The notes beneath the pieces are model-generated. The model saw only the letters and a program-made list of their open reading frames with translations. It did not search any database and was not told where the DNA came from. The position numbers were made by a program, and so were the translations under genes. From NCBI GenBank assembly GCA_946807835.1, contig OX327694.1, forward strand, positions 9,994,001 to 10,058,000: a DNA stretch of 64,000 nt. Direction: 5' to 3'. The stretch is from Ailanthus altissimus. Lineage: Eukaryota > Streptophyta > Magnoliopsida > Sapindales > Simaroubaceae. Numbering within the stretch: the first letter of the stretch is position 1; each line of letters begins with the position of its first letter. Of the stretch, positions 37,580 to 50,203 are shown piece after piece.

Positions 37580-38998
37580 TGTTGATAAGGGCAAATTTGT
37601 CATATATTTTCTCATGTTTTTACTTTGATATTTTATTGATTTATGCGAATAGATAGCTATTTATGTGCATTATTGTTACTTATAGGGACTTGAACAAAAT
37701 TTAAAGAAAGGACACGAAAAGAGCAAAAATAGGGACTAAAATGAAATTTTTTCAAAGTATGTGTCCATCACCCCAGCGCCACGAGGATTACAGCCCCAGC
37801 TCTGGATCAGTGATCGAAATTAGAAAAACAACCTGGTTAAGTCACATCTGGCGCCCCAGCACCAATCCTTCATTGTGCCAGCGACAGGACAACGCCAAAG
37901 CACCATCAACCCACCGCTCCAGTGGTGAAGCCTTTTTACGTGTCGCCCCAGCGATAACTACATAGCGCTCCAGCGGTTGCGTGAGTCCTAATTTAACAAG
38001 AATTGAGATTTTCAAACTCATATCAATCCCTATAAAAAGCCACTCGTTCCCAGCCTTTAAGAGAGCAACCTAGAGCATCCAAGAGACATTCAAGAACACC
38101 AAGAATATAGATCACGAGTCTTGAAGAGCGATAGGAGTTAAATTGAAGCAACTTTAGAGAGAGATTCAAGGCGTTCTTCAGCATCAAGAGTATCTTATCA
38201 GTTTGCTATTAATTGTATCATGATTTATTATTATTTTTACTGCTGTTCTCTTATAGCTATGAGCTAAACTTATTTTCTAGGGTTAATACTTGAACTCAAT
38301 ATGTGTGTTTAATTGCCATATCGTTTGAATATTTAATAAACTTAGTTCTTTGATATTTAAATTACTTGATCTTCATGCTTCAATATATCTGGCCAATATA
38401 TGGTGAATAAGTTGGTAGTATTGTTGATAAACTCGGAAGAGGAATCATAATATTTAGACCTAAGTAATTTGATACATGATTATAGAGTAACATTCAATGT
38501 TGCATATGCAAGTTTTAATTTAGGATAAGAATATACCTAATTGGCATGTATGATCAATAAGACTTAATCTTAATGAATCTTAATTTATTACATGTACCAT
38601 AGGAATATAAGTATTTGGTAAATTAAGGTATATTTACATGACCTTGGAAGAGGCTTGTGAATATATTAGTGTCTTGATCAATAACAAAGACTAAGGGAGT
38701 TAAATATTAGAAGATTAATCATTAGAAACCATATTGAGGGATAGTATTAATCTTAGGTTTTCTCTATATTGCTATCACCTAATTCTCTTTGCATTGTGCT
38801 TTTACTTTTATATTTTCTACATTCATTCTTAGATTTTTATTTTTCTGATTAATTATTAGGAAGACATAATTTTAGTAATTGGTTAAAAAGAAGAAATTAT
38901 CCCTGTGGGTTCGACATCCAACTTATTTAGTCCCTTTATTACTTGCATACGATAGTGTATACGTGTACTTAATTTTAAGATATAAAAATATCGCATCA
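37580..38998 (+). repeat. Athila-type solo LTR, plus strand
   Basis: It begins TGTTGATAAGGGC and ends ATCGCATCA. A TATA box (tataaaaag) lies near 38032 and a terminal block 'ccctgtgggttcgacatccaac' near 38905, both typical of Athila/Tat LTRs. The 200 bp before the TATA box are rich in GC words (CCCCAGCG, GCTCCAGCG). The frame open at 37741-37965 lies inside this U3 and is not a gene. No clear target-site duplication was found. Confidence 0.65.
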
Positions 38999-40910
38999 AT
39001 TATCCCCAGACACAAACTTTAGATGCTCAATCTGCTCTCCTAACTCACATTGGGAAGCCTTTAGTTCATCCTTATATGCCTCGAAGTGTACATGCATCAT
39101 CCTGTACAACTTACACAAAAACACTAAGTTAGAAATTATCCACCAAAATTCAAATTGAAATACACTAAAAGTTAAAACTTACCATGACTATAGATGCATA
39201 GCTCTTCTACTCTCAATCTATCATGCTCATCCTAAAAAGCATCCCATATTAGCCCGAGTGAACAGCTTCCAAAAAATAAACATAGAGCTCTCTCCATCAT
39301 GTAGAGGATGGTGAACTCCCTCACCATGTCCCCATCCTCTTCCAATAGCAAGGCACATACTCATCATTAAACCTAAGAACACTTACTGGAGGTTCATTTA
39401 GTGTCTCATTTGGAGAGAATCACTACCCCTTAGTAGAACCTTTCCCCTTCCCCACTCCCGCTCTTGAACGATGAGGAAGATTTGTACTTCCTCCCGTTCC
39501 TATCAATATTAATCGACTCATTTATAAAAAAAAAAGGAACAAGAAAAGTGAAAACTAGAATTAAAGAAGTTAGGACCATAAACTAAAGATGATATAAAAT
39601 AAAAACAAAATGAATCCAAAGATAATACAAAATAAAACAAATGCAAGTTATTAAGAGAAACAAAACTCTCAATTGGAGGATTAGAATTCAACGAAGGAGC
39701 AGCCTTAGCCTATATAGGCTCTAATACAAACTTGGGTGTGAACCTCCCTTTTAGTTGGTTCTTTTGGAACTTCTGAAACTATTTTCCCTACTATAGGAGG
39801 CTTTGGACTTGAAAGTGATTATTAGCTCCGTTCGAACCTTCAGAACTATCTCTTTATCGCTAAATGACTTAGTCATGGTTTCGGGAACTATCTAACAAAG
39901 GCAGGCTCTAAGGTCTTTTGTTTTTTATTATGAGAAGCCTCTAAGCCAAGGCCCTCAAGTACACCATTGGACGTCTTTTATTTTCCTTGGATCCTTGATG
40001 TTTTATGGCCCTGAAGGAAGAAACTGAAAAATGGAATAATTAACGAACTCGATAAGATAGAAGAAGTGAAGGTTAGTTTAACTTCCTCTACAGAAGCAAC
40101 TAAAATAGTTGATACCTTTTCAAGTGTAACCCCTCCAAGAGTGGGAACCTCTTGAGAAGGTACAGATACATAGATCATAGGAGGATTAGCAACAAGATGA
40201 TCTTTAGTAACCAGAATTAACTATATAAGTTCTAGAGAAAATGTCATAAAAGGTCCGAACATAAAAGGGTCACCTAAGAAATGATCATCAGCAACAACAT
40301 GATCATAAGAAACAAAATCATTCAAGGAACTACTCTTATTAGTAGGCCCTACACCTACACCAAAGAATGAAGGATCGTCAGATCAGAGGATGAATAGGAA
40401 ATCGTGAAGTCAAATACCTCACCTTCCTCAGAAAAGTAAACAACCTCCACGTTCGGAGTTGTAATGAAGAACTACGATTCAAACAAAAGAAAAGAGGTAA
40501 GATAGTTAGTAAAACCATTTTAAGAAATAATTATTGCTTAAATATGAAAGGAAAAAACATATTATAAGTGAATGAAAGTAGATGGCCTTAATACCATCCC
40601 CTTCTTCTAGTACTAGGGGAAATCAGAGCATTGTTGGGAAAGACCTAGTAGAGTAGTTTACGCTTTTGGAACTCGTGGAAATCAAAAGAAGGAACCCTTT
40701 CCATGAAGTGGAGTTTAGGAAAAGTTAAAGTGAAGAGCCCCTTCTTGTATGTTAAGGCATATGACATATGGCACACCTTGAGACACTGGGCGTAGTCTTG
40801 TAACAACTTTTATATGGTAAAGATGCTTATGAGTTATGGGATCTTTCCAAAAGAAGTTCTTAAATAACCTCTGTTTTCCCAGGATGGAATGGAGGATCAA
40901 ACTTGTCCTT
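38999..40910 (-). pseudogene. Antisense gene, 5' segments with an 81-bp intron
   Basis: Minus-strand coding-like pieces are EAYKDELKASQCELGEQIEHL (about 39070), a Ser/Gly/Lys-rich stretch (about 39440-39480) and HSILGKQRLFKNFFWKDPITHKHLYHIK in the frame open at 40900-40715. Between them, 39182-39102 has a clean GTAAGT donor and a TTGTACAG acceptor, an 81-bp intron. The product is unrecognised. Several stops occur, so it is probably dead. A Tat antisense ORF is the best guess; a decayed host gene is the alternative. Confidence 0.4.
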
Positions 40911-41899
40911 CAGTTAAAATCACCAAAAAAGAAAGCCCAACCTCTTTCAATCGCAACTCACCACGACTACGTGTTTTTCAAAGTCAACCTTTTTATTTTT
41001 GAAATCGAAAAATATTTTTCTTTCACCCTTTAGGGTCTAATAGTAATTCTTCCTAGAATATTAGAGGTTATAAATAAGGAAGACATCACATAGGGTCAGG
41101 TCATATGGTAGAGGAATCATGTAGTTTAGGATAGCTACATCTTGTAACAGATGGAAAATATTAGGGTAGATTTATAGAGGGAAAAGACCAGTTACATGTA
41201 GAAACTCATGAATGATTAAAGGGATAGAAACCCAGAATCACAGAAAGTGCTATTTGAATAAGGATAATTCCCCCACCCTTGTAGATGGAGGATTTGCGGG
41301 GGTTGAATATTTATTCTCCTTGAAAATTAGAATGTTGACTTTAATTCATCAAGACCAAATGTCCCTTCACCATTTTGCTTTAGGAAGTTTAGTTTGCCAA
41401 ATCAGTACTTATTAAAGTCGGAGAAAGAGAGAAATCTAAGGAATTGTTTTTTGTTCAAATTTAGGAATGTTAAAAGATGAGTAAAATGGTCTAATAGTTT
41501 AAAGGGAATAAATAAATTTGAAAATGTCACATGAATTCAAAAGGATTTGACCACCAAAAACAGTAATGAGCAAGAAATAAAATGCTTTTAAAGGGACACT
41601 TGGTGCACATGAGTCCTAAGTAAAGAATCATGCCTGAGAAACTTTCCATTTGAAACATCACTCTTCTTCACTTATAGGGGACATCTATTAGGCTCATTAT
41701 CTAGTGGCCCAATCAGCCCATGTCTACTACAATCTTTTAAGTGACAGCCTACATTAGAGGAAGGCCCAATTCCATGTAATAAAGAATTTTGGCCTAGGTT
41801 TCAAATCCAATGCACCAAGTAACCTGACCCCTTGACCCATGGACTTCACAAACGGGTCATCTAAGTTATGACGAGGAAAAAATAGATTAAACTTACTAT
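40911..41899. other. No gene recognised; upstream part of the antisense gene or Tat 3' region
   Basis: Short open frames exist on the plus strand (40836-41033, 41212-41415) but show no known motif and do not continue. The sequence has patchy coding-like composition on the minus strand as far as about 41150, then becomes AT-rich spacer with an A-run at 41922-41934 just beyond it. Confidence 0.35.
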
Positions 41900-42360
41900 T
41901 CTATTTAAATTTTAGTTTTCATTAAAAAAAAAAAAATCTCATAAGTGGACAAGTTTTGCTTAAATCCTTCTCCTTAATTAATGACTTGTTAGTAGAGTTG
42001 AACTCTTATTAACACTAGAATAATTGAATGTGAATGCTCATACATACTTTAAATAAGATTAGAACTCATACACTATAAATAAGGTCGATTTATTTATTCA
42101 TGATTCATTCAATATCCAATATTCAATGCTCATTATTCACCATTAATTATTGAGAGTTCATCACATTCTACTTGCCTTTGCAACTCTTTCTACATACAAC
42201 ACCATTTTTTTGGACAAACACTAACTAAAGCGTCAAAGTATTTTTTTTAGGAGAACAATGATCTTCGTAATTCAGAGAAGTAAGCAAGAGCAATACGATA
42301 ATTGAGCAAAAGTTCCAAACTCAAAAACTTCATCTACAATTCTAATGGTTCTCACATTAT
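41900..42360 (+). repeat. Tat-like LTR, plus strand, left end unclear
   Basis: A TATA box (tataaataa, 42074-42082), a run of short direct words (attcattcaatatccaatattcaatgctcattattc) and the block ACTAACTAAAGCGTCAAAG (42220-42238) are present. The last resembles the 'gacttaagcgtcggag' block conserved in LTRs of Tat-type elements. The right end is probably near 42357. As a plus-oriented LTR with antisense coding to its left, it would be the 3' LTR of the second Tat copy. Confidence 0.45.
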
Positions 42361-42373
42361 TTCATTGTTGTTG

Positions 42374-42400
42374 TTATTATTATTATTATTATTATTATTT
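42374..42400. repeat. (ATT)n microsatellite
   Basis: About nine consecutive TTA/ATT units follow three GTT units. It lies between the Tat-like LTR and the GAPA 3' flank. Confidence 0.9.
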
Positions 42401-42735
42401 ATTTGTTCTTACATTGTTAATTGATGGTTGGCATATATAGTTTATCATGCCGCAAAAGTTTCAAGTTATTTTCCTTATGTTTGTGCGTAATTTCTACTAA
42501 ATGTAATAAGCTTGAGACTTGATCTTTATTTTCTTTATATTGCATATTGTGTTCTATATTAAGAAAATATGAAGAATCAACTCAATTAAGTTTCTTTTTC
42601 AGTTTTACACAACAAAAAATTATAAGAGTTTATCAATTGGATTACAGAACAACGAACCAAAGCCTGATTGGAAAACTTAGTGTGCCTGAAAGAATAAGGA
42701 CTTAACAGAGGGATCATCAATGTTAATGTATGAAT

Positions 42736-42741
42736 TTTATT
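42736..42741 (-). terminator. Candidate GAPA polyadenylation signal
   Basis: AATAAA on the minus strand lies about 170 bases past the GAPA stop codon, a normal plant 3' UTR distance. Its use is inferred from position only. Confidence 0.45.
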
Positions 42742-42911
42742 GCATAATGACAAGTAACAAGCAAAAGAAAAGGGTTCCACAATATAGTTAGTTATACATT
42801 CTTGACAAAAATACAAATTTTAAAAGCAGAACAAGAAAATAAGGGAACCAAAAATGAAAAACAACGTTGCAAAAGATTACAGCCGGTTCCGAATTTGATT
42901 AATTACTTACT

Positions 42912-45038
<2,127 letters not shown>

Positions 45039-45111
45039 GACAGTTCAGGTAAGAGCCCGTATGAAATAATGGCTAAGCAAACACAGAGAGACGTTAGTTG
45101 AATAATGAGGG

Positions 45112-45117
45112 TTATAA
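45112..45117 (-). promoter_or_regulatory. Candidate GAPA TATA box
   Basis: TTATAA lies about 75 bases upstream of the GAPA start codon, in CATTATAACC on the minus strand. A CCAAT match lies near 45343 and a GGATAG (I-box-like) near 45199. Placement is plausible for a light-regulated gene but is inferred only. Confidence 0.4.
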
Positions 45118-45299
45118 TGTGTGATCAAGTAGTGAAATGGAGAGGAGGGAAACTTGTGGCTGCTTTTGGGATTACATGCATAGAGAGGATGAGATTGTGG
45201 ATAGCCTCTCGTTCAATGTATGGTTGTGGTTTGTGCTTTTGTTTTAGTGTCACTCAATCAATCTCTCTACTAACTGCTACAAGCTAGTCTTCCAATATT

Positions 45300-46084
45300 T
45301 CCAATTTTCCATCATGTAACTCCAACTGATTTTCAATGTCTAATTGGCCTCTGTGGGCCAATCCCCTCCTGCCACCTCAGTTTGTACCGACTATTTTATT
45401 TGCCTTACGATTGACCTATCTCAAATTTGGCTTCGATATTTACTATTGTAGAAAGTGCACTACATCTGAGTTATACTAGATGTTCATATCCTTGTACTTC
45501 CTGCTAATTTAATTTTTTTTTTTTTGACAAAGGCAAATTTAATAGTACTATTCTTAGAAATTTGAGATTTAAAATTTATATTTTAATTAATATATCATTA
45601 ATTAATAATATGTCATTAATCAATAATTATTATGTATCAAATATGGTTGATATTTTAATTTTTATTAATATTATAATTATATAACACCAATAAATAATAG
45701 ACACAAAAAATATTACATCAATTAAAATATAAAATTTATATCTTAATTTTAGAAATTTATCACTATTAATAAACTGATATATACTTTATATCTTAACTTT
45801 ATAACATATTAATTGCAATGATTTATAAGTACAATACAAGTGTCTTATTAATGATGTAATGATAAAGCTAATAAATGTTGATATAGAATAAACATATGTA
45901 AGTGTCGTGTTACGCTTGATATTAAATATTAGTTTACCGTTGTTTATTGAGTATAAATGTTGGCACAAATTAATAATGCAAACAGACCAAAACGATACTA
46001 TTCTAACTAATTTACATCAAAACAATAATGTTTTAAAGTTTGTTTTAACAAAAATGATATCGTTTTAAAGTCTGAGTCTCAGAC
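45300..46084. other. AT-rich intergenic spacer, no gene
   Basis: This is the upstream flank of GAPA, then a strongly AT-rich stretch with short repeated words (attaattaataatatgtcattaatcaataat). No coding block, RNA gene or transposon terminus was recognised. Confidence 0.6.
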
Positions 46085-46212
46085 TCCTTTTATCTTAGGG
46101 TGTCTAATTATTGATAATACTATAATCAAATTTGATTGCGTCTTAGAGTCCTTTTATCTTAGGGTGCCTAATTATTGATAATACTATAATCAAATTTGAT
46201 TGCCTCCATGCT
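46085..46212 (+). repeat. 64-bp tandem duplication at the LINE 5' edge
   Basis: The block starting 'tccttttatcttagggtg' at 46085 recurs at 46149 (period 64) with only a base or two changed. It covers the first recognisable LINE RT codons (NTIIKFDCLHALKR in the second copy). Confidence 0.8.
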
Positions 46213-47650
46213 CTTAAACGAAATAAATTTTTTGCTAATAGCTATTTGGCTTTGAAATTGGATATATCAAAAACCTATGACCAAGTGGAATGGCTGTTCC
46301 TGTTGGCTATGATGGAGAGATTGAGTTTCTCTGAAAGTTAGTGCCAAAAGATCTATCGGTGTATATCTTCAGTTTCATACTAAGTTATTATTAATGGTAT
46401 ACAACATGGTCTTATTTCTTCTTCGAGAGGTCTTCGCCAGGGGGATCCCTTATCCCATACCTATTTCTTTTTTGTGGTGAGGGCCTTTCTGCCTTTCTTA
46501 AGTCTGTTGTACAACGAGGCGATCTACAAGGGTTGAGATGTGAAAATCATGGGCCAACAATTTCCCATTTATTCTTTGCTGATGATAGCCTGATTCTCAC
46601 GAGGGCCTCCTTGAACGATTGCATCATGGTTAAAGAGATCTTGTTGTTCTATGAACGTGCATCTGGATAGCTGATTAATAGCCAAAAATCGATTGTTTGC
46701 TTTAGTAATTCTATTCCATGAGAGGTTGCTTCACAGCTGACTCAATGTCTTGGAGTGGTCCAAGTTCCCCACCACAGCAAATACTTCGGACTTCCTTAGG
46801 TCACCGGTAAAAACAAACAAAACCTTTTTGTTGCCATAAAATATAAAGTGTGGAATAAATTGAAAGGTTGGAAGAGGCATCTAATTTCAGCTGGGGATCG
46901 TTAGGTTCTCCTTAAAGCAATAGTTCAAGCTATTCCAACTTATACCACGAACTTGTTCAGGCTCCCCAAAAGTCTTATTAAGCAAATCCAAAGGCTCTGT
47001 GCTAGATTCTTTTGGGGAGGTAATGAGAATAACAGAAAAATCCATTGGTGTTCTTAAGATGTGTTATGTCAAAACAAAAAGGATGGTGGTCTTGGTTTTA
47101 GAGAATTATTCTCCTTTAACCAGGCCATTCTCGCTAAGTAGGGGTGGCGACTGATCGCTTATCCTAACTCTTTGATGGCACGAACTCTACAAAGTATTTA
47201 CTTCTCTAACTCATCCTTTTTACAAGCATACCCTAGATAATCAGATTCCTTAGTTTAGAAAAGCATTTTGTAGGGAAGAAGCCTACTTTCAAAAGAACTT
47301 CGATGGCGTATTGGAGATTGATCAGCTGTATCAATATACCATGATCAATGGCTTCGTAGACCTCTTTTCTTTAAACCTTCCTTCCCCCATAAACTACCAG
47401 AGCATTCATTAGTAGAGATATCCTTCTCCCATCGGGTTACTAAAATTTTGAATTGGTTTGTGACTCATTCTTTGATGAAGAATGTGACTTAATCCTTAGT
47501 ATTCCTCGTTCTCCATCTTGAAGACATTTATGTGACTCAGTCATTTTGTATTTTGACAAACATGGGCAATTTACGGTAAAGAGTGGTTATTGGCTATCTC
47601 ATGTTCTTAACCTAGCTTCTTCCAGTATTGGCAATACTAGTTCCCAATCT
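46150..47650 (+). pseudogene. 5'-truncated L1-type LINE: reverse transcriptase
   Basis: Readable RT blocks in order are CLHALKRNKFF (about 46197), LALKLDISKTYDQVEW (about 46245), RGLRQGDPLS (46425-46454) and FFADDSLILTRAS (about 46572-46610) with the FADD catalytic pair intact. These are the conserved blocks of plant L1 LINE RT. The endonuclease domain and ORF1 are absent, so the copy is 5'-truncated, the usual outcome of target-primed insertion. Stops and frameshifts abound. Confidence 0.85.
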
Positions 47651-48641
47651 TTGTGGCAGCATCTATGGAATTTGTAACTTTCATCGATGATCAAACACTT
47701 CGTTTAAAGACTTATACATGGTTGGATCCCTACATTTTCTAATCTTAAGAGGCACTATGTTCATGTTAATGATTCTTGTAGTCGTTGTGCTAGAGGTGCT
47801 GAAACCTCCACCCATGCGCTCTGGCTATGTGATGCTTTAAAAGAAGTACGACAGGTTTGCTCTTTCTTGCATGGTATATGTATCCACCATAATACTCCTA
47901 TTTTGGATCTCCCGATGGAATGTAAGGCGAGCTTATCTACCATGGATTATGAGGTGTTGTTGATTCTGTTTTGGAGGCTATGGTCTTTCAGAAACCAATT
48001 TGTTATCGAGCAGAAAGTGGTGGCTGCTTCTGATGTGCTTAGCTAGGCCAAATATTTTTTGTATGAGATCATGAATACTCGTGTAGCTACCTTTGAAACC
48101 TCTGATTTTTCATGAAGAAGTTGGTTACCTTCGAGGCCTGGCTTAATAAAACTTAATACTAATGCTGGTTTTTCTCCAAATCATTTCAAAGCTGGATTAG
48201 GTATGATTCTGCAGGATCACTAGGAGCTGTCTTAACCTCTTAATCTATTCCGGTTCATACTAAGTTCTCAGGGGACATTCTTGAAGCATTGGCGTTACTT
48301 CGAGGTCTTCACTTGGCATGCTAGGGTTATCAGCTATTAAAGTAGTTTTAAATGCAGCTGGTATTATTCGAGACATCAGCAACAATACCCACTCACTCTC
48401 AAAGCTTGGCTTAGTGTTTCATGACATTGTAACATTGTCCTCATCATTTCATTTTTACTCCTTTAGTCACTCTAATCGGTTCAACAATCAAGTAGCGCAT
48501 AAATTGGCACACCTTGCCTTAAGCTTAGATTCTGACACTATTTGGTTTGGTAAAGTGCTGAGTATGTTTGAATGTCTTGTAATTAAGGATTATCCCTCCG
48601 TTTTGAGCTAATTTATACAAACTTCCAATTCAAAAAAAAAA
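47651..48641 (+). pseudogene. LINE 3' part: zinc-binding region, RNase H, A-tail
   Basis: At 47774-47833 the frame reads SCSRCARGAETSTHALWLC, the RT-associated zinc-binding domain of plant LINEs (CX2C...HX4C). From about 48146 KLNTNAGFSPNHFKAGLG is the plant-type RNase H start; the family's first catalytic Asp (normally NTDGA) is replaced. The frame at 48318-48611 carries the RNase H end (RFNNQVAHKLAHLAL). A run of A at 48632-48641 after the stop is the probable tail. No clear target-site duplication was seen. Confidence 0.8.
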
Positions 48642-49499
48642 TATCTGTAAACATCCACACTTATTAATAACTAATTAAATAACAAAGTCTTATCTATTTC
48701 AAAACAAATAACAAAACCATATTTATAGTACATTAATAAACGTAATTTTTACAATTTAACATGTTGTTTTGTTGGATTTACTAGTTTGATATTCTACGTT
48801 ATGAATCATGCTTTGCCTTTGTACAAGTTTCAGTCTTTATAATTAGATAAAATTTCTTTGTTCAATGTCATAAATTTGGCATTTCATGCTACTAATCATA
48901 TGAATGTTATATATTATGTAAGAGTATTACGTGATTCTTTTAAGGAAATTTTTCGGGAATAGCTCTTATTTTTAAACCATTTCTCTTTTAGTCACGGATT
49001 AATTTTTATTAACCAAAAACTTAAAATCAGACAATTATATTCCTAAATTTTATTTTCCCTCCCACTATAAATTTTTTAATGAAAAACACACTCTCTCTAC
49101 CCTGATTTCCCCCCTCTCTCTCTACAAAACTCTCTCAACTCAAATTCGGTTAAATCAAGGATTAGAAGTATGCATTTTGTAGATTAAACTTTGCACACCA
49201 TATTGTTACTCAAACTTGAAAAAATGACTGATTCTTGGTGAGTGTTATTTTAATTATAAATAAAAATTGAATTATGTGGAAAATGAGTTACAAATTAGAT
49301 TGTATTGGAAATATGTGTAATAGGTGCTATATATTTGAGAAGTAGGTTGAAAAATAAAAAATAAATAATGAAAATCCAGCAAAACATGGTGTAGAATAGG
49401 TAAAAAAAAATTGTAGAATAGTTGCCGACCGACATCCTTTGTGAAACGATTCACACAAAATTTTTGCCTACACCCGAAAAAATTTGTGTGGGTGCATGC
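48642..49499. other. AT-rich spacer, no gene recognised
   Basis: A TATA-like 'cactataaatttttt' near 49063 and a CT-rich run 'ctctctctctac' (about 49110-49125) resemble a promoter with a pyrimidine leader, but no coding sequence follows. Two small hairpins lie at 49450-49512. The minus-strand frame at 49272-49511 has no recognisable content. Confidence 0.4.
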
Positions 49500-49512
49500 A
49501 CAAGCACCCAAT

Positions 49513-49630
49513 GGGCGTCATAGCAGGGGCATTGGTGATCACTCCATCTGGATATGACACTCGGACTCACGAGTAAATATTATAATTAAGACAACCTATA
49601 CTTGGGTAATACATTATTTAAGTTGTAGCA
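49513..49630 (+). repeat. 5' LTR of the Athila element (3' end only)
   Basis: The block ggtgatcactcc...acttgggtaatac (49534-49612) and the end 'gttgtagca' are the terminal part of an Athila LTR, directly before the primer site. The start block seen in the 3' LTR is not present upstream, so the LTR is truncated. Its left boundary is uncertain. Confidence 0.6.
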
Positions 49631-49636
49631 AGTTTT

Positions 49637-49652
49637 TGGTGCCATTACTGGG
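49637..49652 (+). other. Primer-binding site, tRNA-Asp type
   Basis: TGGTGCCATTACTGGG corresponds to the Athila primer site TGGCGCCGTTGCCGGG with four transitions, all of the C-to-T or G-to-A kind. It lies six bases after the LTR end, as usual in Athila. Confidence 0.8.
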
Positions 49653-50203
49653 AAGTTAAATTAACTAAGATATTCAGTAATTATTTTTTTTTTCTTTTTA
49701 TGGAAGGCTAAGCCTCCTACCTTTCTTTACTTTAAGTATTCTTTATTTTGTAATCTTTATTTGACTATGGTTAGTTTGACCACCTAACTTATTTTATTTT
49801 ATTTTTACTAACCTTGTTCTAATCTAACATTTACTAATCTAATCTAACTTTTTATTATTCCTCTAAATTGTATCTAATCTAACATTTACTAATCTAACTT
49901 TTTATTATTCATCTAACTTTTATTTTATGGTTGGCCTTGCCACCTAATTTGCTTTATCTTATTTCATTTATTTTGCTTTATTTTACTTTCTTTTCTTTTC
50001 TTTTCTGTTAATTTCTTTCTTTTTTATTTTACTTCTCTTGTTTATAGCATTTGTTATTATATTTTGTTTTCTCTTTTTGTATGAGTATATGGTTTCGAGA
50101 TCCTAAGTCCCTTCGATTGGTGAAAGGTAATTCTAAAAATCCTTTTAATAATTTGTTTAATTTTCCATCATCTTCTCATTCTTAATCAAAGACATCACAC
50201 ACT
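49653..50203 (+). other. Athila untranslated leader
   Basis: This is a T-rich leader of about 550 bp with imperfect direct repeats of 'atctaacatttactaatctaactttttattattc' (about 49820-49915) and pyrimidine runs. No coding sequence was seen. Confidence 0.6.

Larger units (their letters stand above)
16661..42360 (+). mobile_element. Second Tat element, hypothetical full extent with nested insertions
   Basis: Protease, RT, two RNase H domains, integrase, 3' tandem repeats, an antisense ORF and a plus-oriented Tat-like LTR occur in the order known for Tat elements. They are interrupted by four or more later insertions, including a whole minus-strand Athila. That the pieces right of 27540 belong to this same copy is an inference; they could be from another Tat insertion. 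Confidence 0.4.

Noticed and set aside
37741..37965. Open frame of 74 codons, relatively GC-rich
   Set aside because: It lies in the U3 of an Athila-type solo LTR just before the TATA box; the GC words explain its openness.
49040..49260. Promoter-like stretch (TATA-like box, CT-rich leader) that might start a host gene
   Set aside because: No exon with coding character follows before the Athila LTR; left as spacer.
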